Source: Stigmatella erecta (lineage in GTDB: Bacteria > Myxococcota > Myxococcia > Myxococcales > Myxococcaceae). From it: a stretch of DNA of 64,000 bases. The position numbers and the translations under genes are program-made. The notes below the pieces were generated by a model that ran no database searches, had not been told where the DNA came from, and worked only from the letters and a program-made list of their open reading frames with translations. Below are positions 60,362 through 64,000 of this stretch, piece after piece. The DNA is taken from contig NZ_FOIJ01000012.1 in assembly GCF_900111745.1 (NCBI RefSeq), positions 62,001 through 126,000 of the forward strand, written 5' to 3'. Position 1 is the stretch's first letter, and every line of letters starts with the position of its first letter.

Positions 60362-60854
60362 GTTCTTCTCCTTGAACGCTCTGGCAGCAACCGAACGGAG
60401 GACTGCACTTCGCGTTCATCCGAGAGAGTGGGCGGGTCCCAAAATGTGACGCGCGGAAGCTCCGGGAGATGCCACGCGGGGTGATGGGATTGCCCCCCCC
60501 TCCCTGGACAGCGCTCCGGGGCGACGAAGGGGCTCTCCTGTCCGAAGGGCACCCAGGGCCGGGCGGGTGGAGCGGCCGTGCGGCCGGCGTGGGGCACACC
60601 CCAGCCGCTCCTTCTGTCTCCTCAGGGCTTCGAAGCCGCTTCTCCCCGGGCGAGCCCAAGGCCCCGACGCTTGCCAGGAGCCATGCCGGAGATGAGCTAA
60701 CGCAACGCGACCTGGTGCGCCTGCGCAAGGTGCTTCTTCGGCTCGCGTGTTCAAGCGTGCGCTCGCGCTCCTCCTGCTGGCCGAAGGGCGGGCTCAACTC
60801 GCGCGGCCGATGCCATTCGGCTAGCGTCAGCGCTTCTTCGCTCCAGGGGGAGTC
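60362..60854. other. 493-bp gene-free divergent region
   Basis: It lies between the starts of B1 and the long lipoprotein gene. It must hold promoters for both. No protein-like frame, clear repeat or ECF-type element was found by eye; base composition is as in the surroundings. Confidence 0.6.
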
Positions 60855-63284
60855 TTGAAGTTTTTCCAGAGGCTGGGATTGGCAGTGAGCGTGTGTGGCG
60901 CGGCGCTAGCGGCGCTGGCCGGTTGTGCGAGCAGCCAATCCGCGCAGGGCATTGCTGTAGCGATCGTCAAGAAGCGGATGGAGGGCTTCGCTGAGGCCGC
61001 TCAGCGCTGCGCTGCCTTCGATGAGGGGCATGTGCTCCCAGGTGAAGGTGAGCAGTTCGCCCAGCCGGGGGCATTCCTTCACGAGACCTCCGGGGCGCGT
61101 CGGCTCCTTGCCACACTCGGCATCCCGGATCGGCTGGAGCAGCGACTGGAAGCGTTGAGAAAGGAGCTGGATAAGTGTGATGCGAGTGTCGGTAATAGCA
61201 ATGGCAAGGACATCTTCAAATTTCCCAAGCTGCTCGCGATCCGCAACTACACCCAGGAGTTAAGCAAACTTGAAAGCAACTTGGACCGTGCACGCAAGAC
61301 GTGCTCTTCCAAGCCCCCCCCCGATACATGTCTCGTCAATTTGGTGGCGGAGGAGGAAAGCCCCCTGAAAGGTGTCTCCGGCATTGGAAAGGCCGTACAG
61401 GGCATCATCGAGGAGGTGGAGTCACACCGGAATGACGCGAAGGGGTTGCCCCCAGCGCTCAAGAACAACACTGACTGCACCAGCGCCCATGCCGAGGCGC
61501 TCGAACTCGCCACGCAGTTCGTGCGCGCCCGAGACGCCTGGCAGCAGTTGGAGTACCTGCCCAATGACCCGGCCAAAGCCCAGGAGTTCTTCGCCACGTT
61601 GCTGAAGAAGCAGGCGGGCTTCCATACGGTGCAGGTCGCGTTCAATGGCATCGACTCCGCCCTCTACGCGCTGCAGCGCCGCCTCGATTCATTCGAGTCC
61701 TCCAGTGCGATGTTCAGCCTCTTCTCCACCACTGTCGAGATTGGAGGCTTCTACGATGGTCTCTTTCAAGAAGTGGCGCGATCCTTGCTCCCTGTGTTCA
61801 ATGAGTTGGGGTTCGGCCCGGACCTAGTGCTGGCCACGATCTGTGAGCGGATGAAGGCGGAGCCGCCCGCCAGCAGTGCAAGTGGCCTCCGAGTGGCTTT
61901 TTTCCGGGGGCTGGTCCACGTGGTGGGAAAAGAGACAGAAGGGAAGCCAGCATCTGCCAGCCAGCCGGTCCAAGCGCAGGAACAGCCTCAGGAAGAGGGG
62001 ACACGAAACTCCAAGCAGATTGAGAAGCCCTCTAGTTCCACGACCGGGAAGCGCGACATCGTCGTGGAGGCCGCGGATGTGAGCAGTCTGGCGCTGCTCA
62101 AAGTGCTCAAGGACAATCCTTTCGAGAGCCCGCTGGAGTCCACCATCGAGGCCGCCGTCGCGCTGGAGGAGGCGAAACTCGCTGAGACCTTCCTCCACAC
62201 TCCCCCTCTGCGTAAGCTGATCAACACTTTCGCCGGACGGGCGGAATCTGGCACTCCGCCGGTGGAGAACACCTCCACCATCGCGACCGCGCAGCTTCTT
62301 AAGGACGCAGGTGAGTCCGTTCGTAGTGACGTCCACCTCCCCCCCAGTGTGCCAACAGAGCTGGACGAAAGTGGCAAGGCGGGCCTGCAGGTGAAGCATC
62401 CTGAAGGGAACTGCTCCAGCCCAACGGTTACCATCAACGCAGCCACCTCTGAAGATATCAAGACTCTCACGGGGGAGCTGACCCGGATGACCGATGCTGT
62501 GACCCAGCTGGCGATCGCACGAGCTTCGGGGGGATTCCGATACTGCGCCTTCATCGCGCAGGAGACCGACCGCATCACGGTGAAAAATCAGCTAAAGGGA
62601 ATGACACAATCCACGGATGTGGAGTTGGGGCTGAAGTGTAGCGAGGACGGTGTGCTGGGCCTCCAGGTTCCTGCCAAGTATGACTTCTTCGACAAGGGCA
62701 GCAGCAAACCTGCGAATAACCAGCACCTGAGTTTGCTGCGGAACTTGGGTTGGGCGCTCTGGAGCAGGGCAGCTTCTGAAGGTCGCACGGATGACCCGCC
62801 GAGAGTCCGGTTCTCAGCCTTTACGGATGCTCTACCGTGGACATGGTCAAAAGTACTTGAGGAGGCGAAGTGGTGGGAGCAGAACGGCCTCACGAGCGAG
62901 AAGCTTTTCCCCACGAGGTTCAGCCAGCTAAATAATGCGGCTTCTTCATCCAAGACGCGAACGGAGGCGGCGCTGCTGTGCGATGAGATAGATAACGTCG
63001 CGGACTGCAGAGAAAACGCGCCGAAGCTCACCGCTAAGCCCTACACTTGGACGCAGAATAACCCCTCAGACGACAAGCTTTGGCGTCTCGCGCGACTGTC
63101 TAATAAGGTGCTCGCCGAACTCCGTGCCTTTCGGATCGCCTGGGAGGTTGCCAAGGCCTACTGTGAGCAGAGCACCAACCGTGGGTGCATGGAAAGCTTC
63201 CTCGGGAGGGCAACGCTCGCGGCAGCGACGACAAGCCGGGAGTCGGATAGTGGGGGACGCACGTTCACGCTCGTTATCCAGTGA
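60855..63284 (+). CDS. Large lipoprotein of unknown function
   Basis: The protein is 809 residues, starting at TTG 60855, supported by GGGGGAG five bases upstream. The lipoprotein signal is MKFFQRLGLAVSVCGAALAALAGC. The mature protein is mostly helical with coiled-coil character (RLEQRLEALRKELDKCD; LAIRNYTQELSKLESNLDRARKTC). In the middle is a Gln/Lys/Ser linker (VQAQEQPQEEGTRNSKQIEK). The C-terminal part has VRFSAFTDALPWTWSKVLEEAKWW. Its G+C is lower and codon use looser than in the housekeeping genes, a sign of foreign or fast-evolving DNA. No family recognised. Confidence 0.75.
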   Translation: MKFFQRLGLAVSVCGAALAALAGCASSQSAQGIAVAIVKKRMEGFAEAAQRCAAFDEGHVLPGEGEQFAQPGAFLHETSGARRLLATLGIPDRLEQRLEALRKELDKCDASVGNSNGKDIFKFPKLLAIRNYTQELSKLESNLDRARKTCSSKPPPDTCLVNLVAEEESPLKGVSGIGKAVQGIIEEVESHRNDAKGLPPALKNNTDCTSAHAEALELATQFVRARDAWQQLEYLPNDPAKAQEFFATLLKKQAGFHTVQVAFNGIDSALYALQRRLDSFESSSAMFSLFSTTVEIGGFYDGLFQEVARSLLPVFNELGFGPDLVLATICERMKAEPPASSASGLRVAFFRGLVHVVGKETEGKPASASQPVQAQEQPQEEGTRNSKQIEKPSSSTTGKRDIVVEAADVSSLALLKVLKDNPFESPLESTIEAAVALEEAKLAETFLHTPPLRKLINTFAGRAESGTPPVENTSTIATAQLLKDAGESVRSDVHLPPSVPTELDESGKAGLQVKHPEGNCSSPTVTINAATSEDIKTLTGELTRMTDAVTQLAIARASGGFRYCAFIAQETDRITVKNQLKGMTQSTDVELGLKCSEDGVLGLQVPAKYDFFDKGSSKPANNQHLSLLRNLGWALWSRAASEGRTDDPPRVRFSAFTDALPWTWSKVLEEAKWWEQNGLTSEKLFPTRFSQLNNAASSSKTRTEAALLCDEIDNVADCRENAPKLTAKPYTWTQNNPSDDKLWRLARLSNKVLAELRAFRIAWEVAKAYCEQSTNRGCMESFLGRATLAAATTSRESDSGGRTFTLVIQ

Positions 63285-63320
63285 GGGGCATCAACACGCT
63301 CGCGCCACCGGTTCCTTGCG

Positions 63321-63343
63321 TGCTACCTGGAATGCAGGTAGCA
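63321..63343. terminator. Hairpin after the large lipoprotein gene
   Basis: TGCTACCTG and CAGGTAGCA form a perfect 9-bp stem around a 5-base loop (GAATG), 36 bp after the stop codon. A second GC-rich dyad (GGCCCCCCCGCCGGGAGGGCGGCC) lies about 25 bp further on. Confidence 0.7.
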
Positions 63344-63477
63344 GCCGAGCCCGCTTGAGGGAACAGGCCCCCCCGCCGGGAGGGCGGCCTGAATGGCCGC
63401 GCCCTCCTGCCCCACCCTTTTCCGGACCCGAGGAACTGTGCGATGCTGGACAGCCCGAATGGTCCCCTGGAGGGAAG

Positions 63478-64000
63478 ATGCGCAATCCCAGTAACGACGA
63501 GACAGTCGAGACACGCACCTCGCCTCCATCGACCCGGCCGATCACCACCCAGTGGTTCAATCAATCATGGTCGATCCGGCCAGAGCTCCTTCTGTACGGC
63601 TCACAGACCCCGCTCTTTCAGAACCTGTTCCTCTGGACCCCCCTTCAGACCCTCAGGCTGAAGGCCGCGATCACGAAGTCCGCGTCTCGCCCGGCGGATA
63701 CGCAGCTGCACAGCTGGATCTACCAAAACCTGACCCAGTACGCGGGCATCGCCGGCACCAGCCCTGCCTATTCGCTGGTGCTGTCGTTGATTCAGCAGAA
63801 TTACAACCAGATCGCTCAGACCTCCGCGACGGGAAGGGCCATCGCCAGCCACTCGATGTCCATGATGGATACGTTCCGGAATGCGGGTTCGAGCGTGCTC
63901 CCCAGTTTCTCCCTGGCGTTGGCGAAGGCGTCGATGACCCGGATTCCGAGCCCGCTGGCCAGCGGCGCCCCCTTCCTCGACCAGCTCAAACACCACTTCG
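63478..64000 (+). CDS. Start of a gene of unknown family (runs off the window)
   Basis: ATG 63478 has an excellent ribosome site (GGAGGGAAG). The frame is open to the last base, giving 174 residues so far: MRNPSNDETVETRTSPPSTR at the start, then PITTQWFNQSWSIRPELLLYGSQTP and a helical region (LHSWIYQNLTQYAGIAG; YSLVLSLIQQNYNQIAQTSATGRAIASHSM). No signal peptide or known motif. It follows the large lipoprotein gene by 193 bp and a hairpin and may belong to the same unknown system as the paralogues at 57.5-60.4 kb. Confidence 0.7.
   Translation, partial: MRNPSNDETVETRTSPPSTRPITTQWFNQSWSIRPELLLYGSQTPLFQNLFLWTPLQTLRLKAAITKSASRPADTQLHSWIYQNLTQYAGIAGTSPAYSLVLSLIQQNYNQIAQTSATGRAIASHSMSMMDTFRNAGSSVLPSFSLALAKASMTRIPSPLASGAPFLDQLKHHF

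Overview
The window is very GC-rich DNA from a myxobacterium, most likely suborder Cystobacterineae (Myxococcus/Stigmatella/Archangium relatives). This rests on four Hanks-type Ser/Thr kinases or kinase relics (one with a C-terminal TPR region, one with a Cys-rich tail), many lipoproteins of unknown function, a CHAT-TPR protein, an HD-GYP protein, a CorE-like copper sigma factor, and third-position G/C saturation that leaves long shadow frames open. No rRNA, CRISPR array or replication origin was seen; there is one tRNA (Pro, anticodon CGG).

Layout. 1-3.8 kb: end of a membrane protein, two lipoprotein genes, a SIS-domain protein, then a scar with IS91-type and tyrosine-recombinase relics abutting tRNA-Pro. 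4.0-11.5 kb: housekeeping and signalling (receiver protein, rpe, GAF/HD-GYP protein, pyruvate kinase, SprT-like protein, YkgJ-like protein coupled to an NFACT/RqcH-like protein, a histone H1-like peptide). 11.9-16.8 kb: GH1 glycosidase, tRNA dihydrouridine synthase, M50 protease-TPR fusion, acyl-CoA desaturase. 16.9-23.8 kb: a copper homeostasis locus with two divergent arms. The minus arm is lipoprotein, outer-membrane efflux protein, multicopper oxidase, CorE-like ECF sigma factor and peroxiredoxin; the plus arm is a copper P-type ATPase and a cupredoxin. The divergent promoter region carries the same two-part element, TGTAAT-16 bp-CGTC, once on each strand and pointing outward.

23.9-43.6 kb: pirin, alpha/beta hydrolase, Cys-rich lipoprotein, amidohydrolase plus peroxiredoxin, three kinases, a hybrid histidine kinase with a degenerate receiver, queF and truB tail to tail, a membrane class III cyclase, PaiB-like protein, cyclase-family hydrolase, two GNAT proteins, and an SDR. 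43.7-47.1 kb: a large exported TPR-CHAT protein whose TPRs are a 126-bp DNA tandem array. 47.1-47.8 kb is a scar in which the tail of a Ser/Thr kinase gene is joined to an IS91-type transposase relic. 47.8-50.2 kb: a three-gene cassette, a calcium-loop protein flanked by two mutually homologous small helical proteins.

50.3-57.5 kb: HCCA-isomerase-like protein, Cys-rich secreted peptide, SARP/AAA regulator ending at another IS91 relic, ArsR-SRPBCC-DUF1330 group with a clear operator, frameshifted LysR gene, bestrophin-like channel, lipoprotein. 57.5-64 kb: two divergent paralogues of an unrecognised family, a long lipoprotein with a TTG start, and a partial gene running off the end. The strongest candidates for undescribed biology are the calcium-loop cassette at 47.8-50.2 kb, the unknown gene group at 57.5-64 kb, and the paired promoter element of the copper locus.
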